DNA of 17,682 bases from Clostridiales bacterium UBA4653 (lineage in GTDB: Bacteria; Bacillota; Clostridia; Oscillospirales; CAG-272): assembly GCA_002405565.1 (NCBI GenBank), contig DHMB01000033.1, positions 1 to 17,682 on the forward strand. Reading direction: 5' to 3'. A program made the position numbers and the translations under genes. This document shows, piece by piece, positions 6,572-14,337 of the stretch. Position 1 is the stretch's first letter. The number at the start of each line of letters is the position of its first letter. The notes under the pieces were generated by a model. The model was given only the letters and a program-made list of their open reading frames with translations. It made no database searches and was not told where the DNA came from.

Positions 6572-7795
6572 TTATACCGTGAAACGGTGGAAAATCTTCT
6601 TGCCTTTTTTGACGATGACTCCGTCTCCGGAGAATTTTTCTTTCGGCAGGGTGAGGGAGAAGCTCTCAACCTTTTCGTCGCCGATGAGCACGCCGCCCTG
6701 CATAACGAGACGTTTTGCTTCGCTTCTGGAGGGAGCCATCTTGCCCTTGAGAAGAAGATCGAGAATGCCAATCCCGCCGTCTGTGAAGTCTTCATCGGAG
6801 AGGGCTGTTGTCGGCATGTTTTCAATGTCGCCTGCGCCGGAGAAGAGAGCGCGCGCGGAAGTCTGCGCCTTCTTTGCTTCCTCTTCGCCGTGAACGAGGG
6901 AGGTCAGCTCATATGCGAGGATTTCCTTCTTTTCGTTTATGCGGCTGTCGTCCCATTTTTCCATTTCCGCGATTTCTTCAATCGGGATGAACGTCAGCAT
7001 TTTGATACATTTCATAACGTCCGCGTCATCAATGTTTCTCCAGTACTGATAGAACTCGAACGGGGAAGTCTTGTTCGGGTCGAGCCAGACGGCGCCCTTT
7101 GCCGTTTTGCCCATTTTCTTGCCCTCGCTGTTCATAAGCAGGGTTATCGTGAGCGCATACGCGTCCTTGCCCGTCTTTTTGCGGATAAGGTCTGTTCCGA
7201 AGAGCATATTTGACCACTGATCGTCTCCGCCGAACTGCATATTGCAGCCGTAATGCTCGTGGAGGTAATAGAAGTCGTATGACTGCATTATCATATAGTT
7301 GAATTCGAGGAACGAAAGACCGCGCTCCATTCTCTGCTTATAGCACTCGGCACGGAGCATATTGTTTACGGAGAAGCAAGCCCCGACGTCGCGAAGCAAC
7401 TCAATATAATTGAGCTTGAGGAGCCAGTCGGCGTTGTTTACCATTATCGCCTTGTCGTCTCCGAATTCGATGAAGCGTTCCATCTGCTTTTTGAAGCAGT
7501 CGCAGTTGTGCTGAATTGTTTCGGGGGTCATCATTGAGCGCATATCCGAACGACCGGAGGGGTCGCCGATGTATCCTGTTCCGCCGCCGATGAGAACGAC
7601 GGGTCTGTTTCCTGCCATCTGGAGGCGCTTCATAAGACAGAGCGCCATAAAATGTCCGACGTGCAGGCTGTCCGCCGTGGGGTCGAAGCCTATATAAAAC
7701 TTTGCTCCGCCGCGGTTGATAAGGTCGCGTATTTCGGGCTCGTCCGTGACCTGCGCGATGAGTCCGCGCACCTGTAATTCTTCATAGATCTGCAT
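6572..7795 (-). CDS. tyrS: Tyrosyl-tRNA synthetase
   Basis: Class I synthetase that charges tRNA-Tyr; 407 residues, normal for the bacterial enzyme. The N-terminal catalytic domain carries the tyrosine-binding strand FYIGFDPTADSLHVGH with the HIGH-type HVGH at 45-48, then GGGTGYIGDPSGRS (70-83), QFGGDDQWSN (187-196), and the KMSKS-type loop KMGKT at 227-231. The C-terminal S4 RNA-binding domain (about 345-407) contains APSRSEAKRLVMQGGVLI. The ATG at 7795 is preceded by AAGGAG with 8-nt spacing. The frame stays open upstream to 7957, but that part is T-box leader, not protein. Expression is set by the T-box riboswitch immediately upstream, and the transcript ends at the bidirectional terminator at 6535-6564. 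Confidence 0.98.
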   Translation of the reverse strand: MQIYEELQVRGLIAQVTDEPEIRDLINRGGAKFYIGFDPTADSLHVGHFMALCLMKRLQMAGNRPVVLIGGGTGYIGDPSGRSDMRSMMTPETIQHNCDCFKKQMERFIEFGDDKAIMVNNADWLLKLNYIELLRDVGACFSVNNMLRAECYKQRMERGLSFLEFNYMIMQSYDFYYLHEHYGCNMQFGGDDQWSNMLFGTDLIRKKTGKDAYALTITLLMNSEGKKMGKTAKGAVWLDPNKTSPFEFYQYWRNIDDADVMKCIKMLTFIPIEEIAEMEKWDDSRINEKKEILAYELTSLVHGEEEAKKAQTSARALFSGAGDIENMPTTALSDEDFTDGGIGILDLLLKGKMAPSRSEAKRLVMQGGVLIGDEKVESFSLTLPKEKFSGDGVIVKKGKKIFHRFTV

Positions 7796-7827
7796 TTTCT
7801 TTTCTCCTTTTTTGTTTATTTGGGGAC

Positions 7828-7858
7828 AAAAAAACGTCCCCTGCATTTGCAGAGGACG
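7828..7858 (-). terminator. T-box conditional terminator of tyrS
   Basis: CGUCCUCUGCA and UGCAGGGGACG form an 11-bp stem (one G-U pair) with a tiny loop, followed by seven U. It also provides a stop for transcripts reading through from recN, for which no other terminator is visible. Confidence 0.93.
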
Positions 7859-8087
7859 GAAGTTCCGTGTTACCACCTCAATTCGTCCATTCCTCGCGGA
7901 ATGAACCTTTGCGGGTTTCATATAAAACCCCTGCGCTTTAACGGGCGCACCCGTCACAGCCTACTCGGAAAACCTTTCGGTGTGCGGCTCGGAAGTGTAT
8001 TTTCGGGATGATTTCCGACCGCCTCGCACCAAACGGCGGCTCTCTGCACGGAAAAACAGCCTTACTTTTCTTCGTCATAGCTGATTT
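7828..8087 (-). promoter_or_regulatory. T-box riboswitch, tyrosine-specific, controlling tyrS
   Basis: RNA leader that senses uncharged tRNA-Tyr and permits tyrS read-through. Visible parts, 5' to 3' on the minus strand: an AGAGAGCC element and stem I; a UAC tyrosine specifier at 7999-7997 followed by a purine, within AAUACACUUCC; a GCGA-capped 6-bp hairpin at 7903-7888; the T-box GAGGUGGUAACACGG with the UGGU bulge at 7875-7872, complementary to the ACCA end expected of tRNA-Tyr; and an 11-bp terminator stem at 7858-7835 followed by seven U. GGACG (7888-7884) can pair with CGUCC (7858-7854), which is also the 5' arm of the terminator, giving the expected antiterminator/terminator choice. Confidence 0.95.
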
Positions 8088-8093
8088 GACTGT

Positions 8094-8122
8094 ATTATAA
8101 CACCTGCCGCGCGGCTTGTCAA
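8094..8122 (-). promoter_or_regulatory. Perfect-consensus sigma-A promoter of tyrS
   Basis: TTGACA (8122-8117), 17-nt spacer, TATAAT (8099-8094) on the minus strand, both hexamers exact. The -35 box overlaps the recN stop codon. The -35 lies inside the palindrome GGCTTG-a-CAAGCC (8125-8113), and the spacer holds a second, GCCGCGCGGC (8115-8106). The predicted start is near 8087. Confidence 0.93.
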
Positions 8123-9795
8123 GCCTTATTTTTCGCAGAATCGAGCATTTCTGCGGCGGCTGTCAATGTTTTTTCGGTTATTTTTTCTCCGCCGATTATC
8201 CTTGCAAGCTCGTTTATCCTGCCGTCGCGGTCGAGAACGGTCGAAGAGGTGACGGTTCTGCCGTCCTCCTCGCGCTTTGCGATTTTTATGTGCATATCTG
8301 CCTGCGACGCTATCTGCGGGGAATGCGTCACGCAGATGACCTGCGCGGTCTTTGAGCAGTCGCGCAGCTTCTTGCCGATTTTATACGAAGTTTTGCCGGA
8401 AATGCCCGTATCGACCTCGTCAAAAATGAGCGTCGGGGTCATTTCCTTGTCGGCAAGGGCGCATTTCAGGGCAAGCATTGTTCTTGAAAGCTCGCCGCCG
8501 GACGCAATTTTCGAAAGCGGGGCGAGGGGCTCTCCCGCGTTTGCCGAAATGAGAAAGCGGACGTTGTCCGTTCCCGTCGGCAGATAGACCTGCGAAGGGG
8601 TTATTTCCGCGTCGAAGCGAACCTTTGCCATTTCAAGATATGCAAGCTCGGAGACCATTTTTTCGTTCAGCAGCTTTGCCGCGGCTTTTCGCTTTTCGCT
8701 TATTGCCGACGCAAGCGATGTCATTTCGCGACGGATTTTCGTAAGCTCGTCCTTTATCTCCTCGGCGCGCTCGTCCGATGATTCTATTTCGGAAAGCTCC
8801 TTTTCCGCCTCCGCTCTGAACTTCAGAATTTCCTCGGTCGACGCTCCGTATTTGCGTTTTAGACGGCGAAGAGTATCAAGTCTTTCTTCGATTCTGTCCA
8901 GCGCTTCATCGGGATTTTTGACCCCCGTGTCGCACTCCTTGCGGACAGTCTCCGCTATGTCCTCGCAACGGTACGAAAAGTCTGTCAGATATTCGATATA
9001 TTCCTGCGCCTTCGGGATGATGTCCGAAAGCTCGCCGATTGCCTCCGCCGCCTTTGAAGCAAGGTCGGCTGCGGGGATTGTTTTTTCGCTGCGGTAAAGC
9101 GCTTTGATTATCAGCTTTGAATATTTGCTTATCTTTTCTGCGTTTTTGATTTTTACTTTCAGCGCTTCGAGCTCTTCCTCTTCGCCGCTTTTGACGTTTG
9201 CGGATTTTATCTCGTCTATCTGGAATTTCAGCATTTCGATTCTGCGCTGTTTTTCGCGCTCGTCGTGCGTAAGGGAAACGAGCTTTGACTTCAGCTCCGT
9301 TGCGGTTTTATAGAGAACGGAATATTCCGAAAGCTCCTTTTCAACGTCCGAAAAGGCGTCGAGATAGCCGAGGTGGTTTTCCTCGCAGAGCAGAGCCTGG
9401 CTTGCATGCTGACCGTGGATGTTGACAAGGAGCATTGCGGCGTCGCGAAGCTGGGAGACCGAAACGGGTCTGCCGCCGATTCTTGCGCTTCCGCCGCCCG
9501 CCGTCACATCTCTCGAAAGGACAAGCTCTCCGCCGTCGCAGTCAAAGCCCATATCGGAAAGCGCCTTTGCGGTGTGCGCGGGTATGTCCGAAAAGAGCGC
9601 CGTAACGCTTGCTTTTTCCTCGCCGGAGCGTATGCTTTCCTTTGACGCTCTTGCGCCGCATATCAGCCCGACGGACTCAATTATTATCGATTTTCCCGCG
9701 CCGGTCTCGCCCGTAAGGACTGTGAAGCCTCTGTCAAAGGAGAGACGCTGTTCCTTGATTATAGCCACGTTTTTTATATACAGCTCTTTCAGCAT
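8119..9795 (-). CDS. recN: DNA repair protein RecN
   Basis: SMC-like ATPase acting early in double-strand-break repair by recombination; 558 residues, the usual size. Walker A is GETGAGKS at 29-36 in the N-terminal ATPase lobe. The centre (about 160-380) is a long charged coiled coil. The C-terminal lobe has the ABC signature SGGELSR (432-438), Walker B LIFDEVDTG (456-464) and the His switch VTHSPQIA (499-506). The ATG at 9795 is preceded by AGGAGG with 8-nt spacing; the ATG 5 nt upstream is out of frame. The gene follows argR by 27 nt and ends the tlyA-nadK-argR-recN run, a gene order common in Firmicutes. Its stop codon lies inside the tyrS promoter. Confidence 0.97.
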   Translation of the reverse strand: MLKELYIKNVAIIKEQRLSFDRGFTVLTGETGAGKSIIIESVGLICGARASKESIRSGEEKASVTALFSDIPAHTAKALSDMGFDCDGGELVLSRDVTAGGGSARIGGRPVSVSQLRDAAMLLVNIHGQHASQALLCEENHLGYLDAFSDVEKELSEYSVLYKTATELKSKLVSLTHDEREKQRRIEMLKFQIDEIKSANVKSGEEEELEALKVKIKNAEKISKYSKLIIKALYRSEKTIPAADLASKAAEAIGELSDIIPKAQEYIEYLTDFSYRCEDIAETVRKECDTGVKNPDEALDRIEERLDTLRRLKRKYGASTEEILKFRAEAEKELSEIESSDERAEEIKDELTKIRREMTSLASAISEKRKAAAKLLNEKMVSELAYLEMAKVRFDAEITPSQVYLPTGTDNVRFLISANAGEPLAPLSKIASGGELSRTMLALKCALADKEMTPTLIFDEVDTGISGKTSYKIGKKLRDCSKTAQVICVTHSPQIASQADMHIKIAKREEDGRTVTSSTVLDRDGRINELARIIGGEKITEKTLTAAAEMLDSAKNKA

Positions 9796-9822
9796 ATCAT
9801 GCTCCTCCTTTGAAAAGATTTT

Positions 9823-10275
9823 TTATGCAAGCCCGATAACGTCCTTGAGAAGTGCGGCGAACTCTTCTGCGTCACTGTCGTTTCTTGTGACAATGAGTAT
9901 CGTGTCGTCGCCGGCGATACTGCCGAGAATTCTGTCCGCTGCGAGAGCGTCGATTGCAGCCGCCGCTGCGTTTGCCATTCCCGAATAGGTCTTTACGACG
10001 ATCATGTTTTCCGCATTTTCTGCGGAAACGACGGCTTCCGTCAGTATGTTTTTGAATTTGGAATCCGTTCCGGATGATGGGCGCGGAGCGCAATAGCGGT
10101 ATTTGCCGCCGTCATCGGAGGTTTTCACAAGCCCGAGCTGCTTTATATCGCGCGAGACTGTCGCCTGGGTGACGTCGAACCCGCTTTCCTTCAGCTTTGT
10201 AATGAGGTCGTCCTGCGTTTCAATCGCCTGCTCGGAAATGATTTTGAGTATCGCTGTGTGACGCATGCTTTTCAT
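9823..10275 (-). CDS. argR: Arginine repressor ArgR/AhrC
   Basis: Arginine-responsive DNA-binding regulator of arginine metabolism, acting as a hexamer; 150 residues, full length. The N-terminal winged helix contains TQATVSRDIKQLGLVK (about 36-51), with the invariant Ser-Arg of the recognition helix. The C-terminal oligomerisation and arginine-binding domain shows the Ala-rich helix MANAAAAAIDAL and GSIAGDDTILIV (about 118-129), with the Asp-Asp pair expected to contact arginine. The start at 10275 follows AAGGA at 10-nt spacing; a second ATG 9 nt downstream is possible. It lies 17 nt from nadK and 27 nt from recN in one operon. Two sequences resembling ARG-box halves lie at the operon promoter (12014-12045), which would make it autoregulatory. 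Confidence 0.96.
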   Translation of the reverse strand: MKSMRHTAILKIISEQAIETQDDLITKLKESGFDVTQATVSRDIKQLGLVKTSDDGGKYRYCAPRPSSGTDSKFKNILTEAVVSAENAENMIVVKTYSGMANAAAAAIDALAADRILGSIAGDDTILIVTRNDSDAEEFAALLKDVIGLA

Positions 10276-10292
10276 TTGATCTTTATCCTTTC

Positions 10293-11165
10293 TTATATGC
10301 CGTACATTTTCTTTGTCAGTATATCGAAAAATCCGTCGTCGCCTATCCGGCAGAGACGCGTTTTCAGCGGCGACCGCTTTATTTCAACCATCGCATGCTC
10401 CGAAACGGAGACGCCCTTTCTTCCGTCCGCGGCGATGTATATATCCGCCTGCGGGGCGAGCGTGTAACCGGAAGCCGTTATGACGGAGTCCGCCGTCACG
10501 ACAATCGGTCTTGACGCAAGCGAATGGGGCGCGATCGGGGTTATGCAGAACAGCTCCGCACGCGTATCGATCACGGGCCCGCCTGCGGAAAGGGAATATG
10601 CCGTCGAGCCTGTTGGCGTCGCAATAACGACGCCGTCGCCCTTTATTCCTATCGCGCGGTTTTTATCGCACTTGACGGAAAAACATCCGATTCTTGCCCG
10701 CGTTCCGCTTGCAATGACAACGTCATTCAAGGCGCGGAGCTCGTGAAGAACGTTTTTATCGATTATGCGCACGTCTATCATCATTCTTTCGTCGACCGTG
10801 TAATTGCCGCGGACAAGCTCCGAGAGCTTTGAAATATCGTCCTTTTCGATCGTCGTAAGATAGCCGAGGTGCCCTAAATTTATCCCGAACACCGGAAGAT
10901 TGTGCGCCGCGGTTTTTTCGCATATTTCAAGTATCGACCCATCGCCTCCGAGCACGACGGCAACATCTGCGCCCGCAAGCATTTCTTCCGTATATGAGCA
11001 GAGTTTGACGCCGTCGCGCGATTCTCCCAGACAGCTGCGGTAACGCATGTCGGCAAGCACCTCCGCACCCGCCGCGAGGAGAGTATATACGGTTTTTCTG
11101 AGATATGAATAATCGGGGTCGCGCTTGTTGTTCGTGAACACCGCGACTCGCTTTGCTTCGTTCAT
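10293..11165 (-). CDS. nadK: NAD kinase (NAD+ 2'-phosphotransferase)
   Basis: Phosphorylates NAD+ to NADP+ using ATP or polyphosphate in the cytoplasm; 290 residues, typical of bacterial enzymes. The catalytic GGDGS is at 73-77, the NAD-binding GINLGHLGYL at 94-103, the ND pair at 147-148 (ALNDVVIA) and the conserved TPTGSTAYSLSAGGP at 183-197. The start codon overlaps the stop of tlyA by 4 nt (ATGA), and GAGGT lies 9 nt upstream of the ATG inside tlyA, indicating translational coupling. It is the second gene of tlyA-nadK-argR-recN. Confidence 0.97.
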   Translation of the reverse strand: MNEAKRVAVFTNNKRDPDYSYLRKTVYTLLAAGAEVLADMRYRSCLGESRDGVKLCSYTEEMLAGADVAVVLGGDGSILEICEKTAAHNLPVFGINLGHLGYLTTIEKDDISKLSELVRGNYTVDERMMIDVRIIDKNVLHELRALNDVVIASGTRARIGCFSVKCDKNRAIGIKGDGVVIATPTGSTAYSLSAGGPVIDTRAELFCITPIAPHSLASRPIVVTADSVITASGYTLAPQADIYIAADGRKGVSVSEHAMVEIKRSPLKTRLCRIGDDGFFDILTKKMYGI

Positions 11166-11965
11166 TTTATGACTACCTCACAGTCCTTGGAATTTACAAT
11201 GTCAGAAATCTGTTTTTCGGTTATTTCCATGCGCTCCGCGTCCTTGACGAAAAGCGCGATATATTCTCTGTTTCCGTCGCCGCCTTCGATTGCGGACGGC
11301 GCAAGCATACGCGGCTCAAGTCCGTGCGCCCTTGCCGCGGCGAAAACGTTTTCAATCACTTCGCAGTGGACTTTTCTGTCCCTGACTATCCCGCCCTTGC
11401 CGATGTTGCCCTTGCCGGCTTCAAACTGCGGCTTTATTAGCGAAACAAACATCCCGCCGCCGGAAAGAATGTCCGAGACCGCGGGGAAGACGAGCGTCTG
11501 GGAGATGAAGGAAAGGTCGCTTGTGACAAGGTCGATTCCGTCGGGAAAGGAGCTTTCTGTCAGTGTTCTTGCGTTTGTTCCTTCCATGTTTACGACGCGC
11601 CTGTCCGAGACCAGCGAGGAATCGAGCTGACCGTGCCCGACGTCGACGGCATAGACCTTTTTTGCGCCGCTTTGAAGCAGGCAATCCGTAAACCCGCCCG
11701 TCGACGCGCCGAGGTCGACGGCGATTAGCCCGCCTGCGTCAATGCCGAACATTTTCAGCGCGTGGCGCAGCTTTATCCCGCCCCTGCCGACGTATTCGGA
11801 GGGGAAAAGAATGGTGACAGCTTCTTTTGCGGTGTCATCGGGGATATCGGTCGACGGCTTTTCAACCTTTTTCCCGTCGATGAGCACTCCGCCCGAAATG
11901 AGAGCCTGCGCATGACTGCGGCTCTTTGCCATCCCGACTCTGAAAAGAAAAACATCCGCGCGCAT
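11162..11965 (-). CDS. tlyA: TlyA-family rRNA 2'-O-methyltransferase
   Basis: S4 domain (about 1-60; RADVFLFRVGMAKSRSHAQA) fused to a FtsJ-like SAM-dependent methyltransferase; the family 2'-O-methylates cytidines in 16S and/or 23S rRNA, and older records call it hemolysin A. It is 267 residues. SAM motif I is VDLGASTGGFTDCLL (83-97). A K-D-K-E set is visible at K65 (RGGIKL), D150 (TSDLSFI), K178 (LIKPQFE) and E234 (GNREYI), matching the mycobacterial TlyA tetrad with a constant offset of four. I chose the ATG at 11965, preceded by a G-rich GGCGG stretch. An in-frame GTG at 11980 has no ribosome binding site. It is the first gene of the operon, about 24 nt from the predicted transcription start. 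Confidence 0.94.
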   Translation of the reverse strand: MRADVFLFRVGMAKSRSHAQALISGGVLIDGKKVEKPSTDIPDDTAKEAVTILFPSEYVGRGGIKLRHALKMFGIDAGGLIAVDLGASTGGFTDCLLQSGAKKVYAVDVGHGQLDSSLVSDRRVVNMEGTNARTLTESSFPDGIDLVTSDLSFISQTLVFPAVSDILSGGGMFVSLIKPQFEAGKGNIGKGGIVRDRKVHCEVIENVFAAARAHGLEPRMLAPSAIEGGDGNREYIALFVKDAERMEITEKQISDIVNSKDCEVVIK

Positions 11966-11995
11966 ATCCGCCGCCCCCACAGAATTATTTTATTT

Positions 11996-12024
11996 ATTAT
12001 ATCATAATATACATGAATATGCAA
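11996..12024 (-). promoter_or_regulatory. Promoter of the tlyA-nadK-argR-recN operon
   Basis: TTGCAT (12024-12019), 17-nt spacer, TATAAT (12001-11996) on the minus strand; transcription start near 11989. Two sequences resembling ArgR half-sites lie at and just upstream of the -35 box (12014-12023 and 12031-12045). Confidence 0.85.
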
Positions 12025-12046
12025 GGAAAATGAATAAAAATTGCAC

Positions 12047-12073
12047 AAAAAATCTCCGCCGGAGCGGAGATTT
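12047..12073 (-). terminator. Intrinsic terminator after the 707-residue GH78 gene
   Basis: AAATCTCCGC-tccg-GCGGAGATTT, a perfect 10-bp stem with a 4-nt loop, followed on the minus strand by a six-T run (12052-12047). It lies 56 nt downstream of the GH78 stop and upstream of the tlyA promoter, isolating the two units. Confidence 0.92.
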
Positions 12074-12128
12074 GTGTTTTGCGACCGTTTCGGTCTGTTT
12101 TATATGCGGCTCGCGGCAAGCCCGGAGG

Positions 12129-14252
12129 TTATTCCGTCAGCCCCATTTTGTCGAGCCAGTAAATAACGTGAGAGGCAAAGCCGTGATTGCAGCTGCCGGC
12201 GGCGGATTCGCTTTCCCAGAGGGTGCCTGTCGTGCGAGCCATATCAAGGAAATATCCCTTTATGTTTTCGATGAGCTTTTCGTGTTCGCCGTAGCGGAAG
12301 AGGAGCTCAAGACGGAGATAATCGCCGATGAAAGCGTTTGAAGGGTAGACGTTCTGATATTTTGCGTCCGGACGGAGGTTCGGCCACTTGTCTCTCGGCA
12401 CACGCTGCGGGCCGAAGTCATAAAGAAGCGCTTTCCAGAGCTCCGGATTCTTTTCGGGGGTTGCAATACCGCAGAAGAACGCGTAATACTGACAGGTTTC
12501 CGTAATTTTTCCCGAAAGATGAAGCCGTCCGTCATCGCCGCGGAGGGCGTTGTCACAATAGAAATTGCCGATGGGCGAAAGCTCGTTTATCACCTTTTCG
12601 ATTTTATCCGCTTTTTTGCCTGCGCTTCTGTCGCCGTAAAGACGGTCGACCGAGCGGAGCGTCATTGCATAGAGCATATTTGTCGGGAAGTTGACGTTTT
12701 TTATCAGCTCGTTCGACTTTGACCATTCGACGAACACCCAGCCGTCAAGATCTTCGAGAAGGGAATATTCGTTTTCGAATTTTTCAAAATACCGCAGGAG
12801 CTTATTTATTTTTTCCTTTGCAAAGTCGACAAGCGCTCTGTCGCCCGTTCTGCCGAGATATTCTTCAAGCTCGATCACATAGAACATCGCCCAGTTCGGG
12901 ATGAAGGTGCCGTTGTAATGGTCGGCGGGGTAACACATAGGAAGCATTCCGTCCGGAATACAGTCAAAGGACTCCGGAAGAAGGAAATTTTCAAGGAAGT
13001 TGTGTTCGATTTCGCTCTTTCCCGTAAGCGACTTTTCAACGCGACCTGTAAAGAAACTGTCGCAGAGCCAGCCCGCTCTCTCGCGTGACGGGCAGTCCAT
13101 ATAGAGAGTGAACGTATTCTGACGGTACGTTTCGACTGCGGCTTTGAAAATCTTTTCAAGGTCGGAATCGGGGCTTTTCAGACGGACGTCCGGCTTGTCG
13201 GCGCCGAAATATATCATCTTTACGCGGTTTACCGTTGCCTTCCCGCGGAGGACATAAAGCCCTGTATAGGACGCGGAATACGGCTCAAAGCTCTCAAGAG
13301 AATGACTTCCCGCCGGCAAACGCCAGAGCAGGGCGCCCGTTGCGCCGAAGCGACGATAATCAAGGCGGTTTCCGTCGCGCATAACCTCGTCAAACATAAG
13401 GAGCAGCTCCGTGTCCTCATCGGCTGTCACGTCAAGAGAGAACATTCCCGATATTTCGGGCGACATATGATATATCGCAAATTCGCCGCTGTTTATCTTC
13501 GCTCCCTCGGGATTTTCTTTGCAGGGGGAGACGCTCTCCGTATCGATGTTTCTCGCAAGGAGGTGAAGGTCTGTTCTGACTTCGGAAAGCGGGTATATCT
13601 TGTATGAAAAATACGGATAGCCTATCTGTCTCGGATAGCGGAGGACGCTTTTGTGGTCACCGACCGTAAACGTGCCGCGGAAGGCTATGCTTTCGGCGGG
13701 GATTCTGTCATAATTGGTATATGAGCAGTCGCGGCGGATGAACTTTTTCTCCTCTGTGCGGACAATTTTCGGCGACGGCTTTTCCTCCGCGCCGATGTTG
13801 TAAACCTCGACGAAAGTCCGCTGATAGCTGTATCTTTCCGCTTTTTGCTCGTGCTCGGAGACCTCGCGGCAGGAAAATCCGTCATATCCGCTTGCGGCGA
13901 CGACCTCTTCTCCGGACATCAGCTCGCCGCAGAAGAATGACGGCTGGTCTATATGGTAAAAGCCGTTGCAGTTATAACCTGCGACGGTTATCGTCACCTC
14001 GTTTTCGCCTGCCGGAAGCGCATCTGTTATATCGAGCTCGTCAACGCGGTAAAACCCGTGCGCACAGCGGGCGGGGCCGAAGGCGAAAAACTCGCCGTTT
14101 ATTCGGATGCTGTAAGCCGAGGAGCCCGTCACGGCGAGAACCGTGTTTTTCCCTCCGTCGACCTTCGCCGTAAAGGCGAGCCAGACGTTCATTTCCTTTT
14201 CTCTGCCCTCCGCCCAGACGGGGACGGCTTTTCTGAATTTATAATCCTGCAT
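12129..14252 (-). CDS. GH78-type alpha-L-rhamnosidase-like glycoside hydrolase (A)
   Basis: Predicted inverting glycosidase releasing terminal alpha-L-rhamnose or a related sugar. It is 707 residues with no signal peptide, hence cytoplasmic and acting on imported oligosaccharides. N-terminal beta-sandwich modules (about 1-340, with INGEFFAFGPARCAHGFYRV at 51-70) precede an (alpha/alpha)6 barrel. The barrel carries MDCPSRERAGWLCD, where D386, E391 and D398 match the spacing of the GH78 triad (D567, E572, D579 in Bacillus RhaB). TLWESE near the C-terminus supplies the likely base, about E680, followed by NHGFASH. The protein ends right after the barrel, lacking the C-terminal beta-sandwich usual in GH78. 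The ATG at 14252 has AAAGGA upstream; the frame extends to 14297 without support. It is divergently transcribed from a second GH78-type gene. Confidence 0.85.
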   Translation of the reverse strand: MQDYKFRKAVPVWAEGREKEMNVWLAFTAKVDGGKNTVLAVTGSSAYSIRINGEFFAFGPARCAHGFYRVDELDITDALPAGENEVTITVAGYNCNGFYHIDQPSFFCGELMSGEEVVAASGYDGFSCREVSEHEQKAERYSYQRTFVEVYNIGAEEKPSPKIVRTEEKKFIRRDCSYTNYDRIPAESIAFRGTFTVGDHKSVLRYPRQIGYPYFSYKIYPLSEVRTDLHLLARNIDTESVSPCKENPEGAKINSGEFAIYHMSPEISGMFSLDVTADEDTELLLMFDEVMRDGNRLDYRRFGATGALLWRLPAGSHSLESFEPYSASYTGLYVLRGKATVNRVKMIYFGADKPDVRLKSPDSDLEKIFKAAVETYRQNTFTLYMDCPSRERAGWLCDSFFTGRVEKSLTGKSEIEHNFLENFLLPESFDCIPDGMLPMCYPADHYNGTFIPNWAMFYVIELEEYLGRTGDRALVDFAKEKINKLLRYFEKFENEYSLLEDLDGWVFVEWSKSNELIKNVNFPTNMLYAMTLRSVDRLYGDRSAGKKADKIEKVINELSPIGNFYCDNALRGDDGRLHLSGKITETCQYYAFFCGIATPEKNPELWKALLYDFGPQRVPRDKWPNLRPDAKYQNVYPSNAFIGDYLRLELLFRYGEHEKLIENIKGYFLDMARTTGTLWESESAAGSCNHGFASHVIYWLDKMGLTE

Positions 14253-14287
14253 GGTACAATCCTTTCGGGAAATATATTTGCAAGGAA

Positions 14288-14316
14288 AGTATATCACGGG
14301 GGAGAGAAAGTGTCAA
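14288..14316 (-). promoter_or_regulatory. Promoter of GH78-type gene A (leftward)
   Basis: TTGACA (14316-14311), 17-nt spacer, TATACT (14293-14288) on the minus strand, 36 nt before the ATG. GTGT-ca-ACAC (14310-14319) overlaps the -35 box as a small palindrome. Confidence 0.85.
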
Positions 14317-14321
14317 CACGG

Positions 14322-14333
14322 AAAAGCGGTTTT
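14322..14333. promoter_or_regulatory. Candidate shared operator between the two GH78 promoters
   Basis: AAAAGC|GGTTTT is a 12-bp near-palindrome centred on CG, with one mismatched position. Its centre (14327.5) coincides within a base with the midpoint of the two outward-facing -35 boxes (14311-14343). A CG-centred A-tract/T-tract design resembles LacI-family operators, but no such regulator gene is in the window. Function is inferred. Confidence 0.4.
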
Positions 14334-14337
14334 TGTA

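Noticed and set aside
6563..7213. 216-codon plus-strand frame opposite tyrS
   Set aside because: Antisense shadow of a highly conserved gene and begins inside the terminator region; no recognisable domain.
7796..7957. In-frame 54-codon N-terminal extension of tyrS
   Set aside because: It translates the T-box antiterminator and terminator region. MQIYEEL at 7795 matches the TyrS N-terminus and has a good ribosome binding site.
14317..14337. CcpA cre site between the GH78 promoters
   Set aside because: The TG and CA outer bases of the cre consensus do not line up with the central CG; only the A-tract/T-tract core matches, so I kept a generic operator call.
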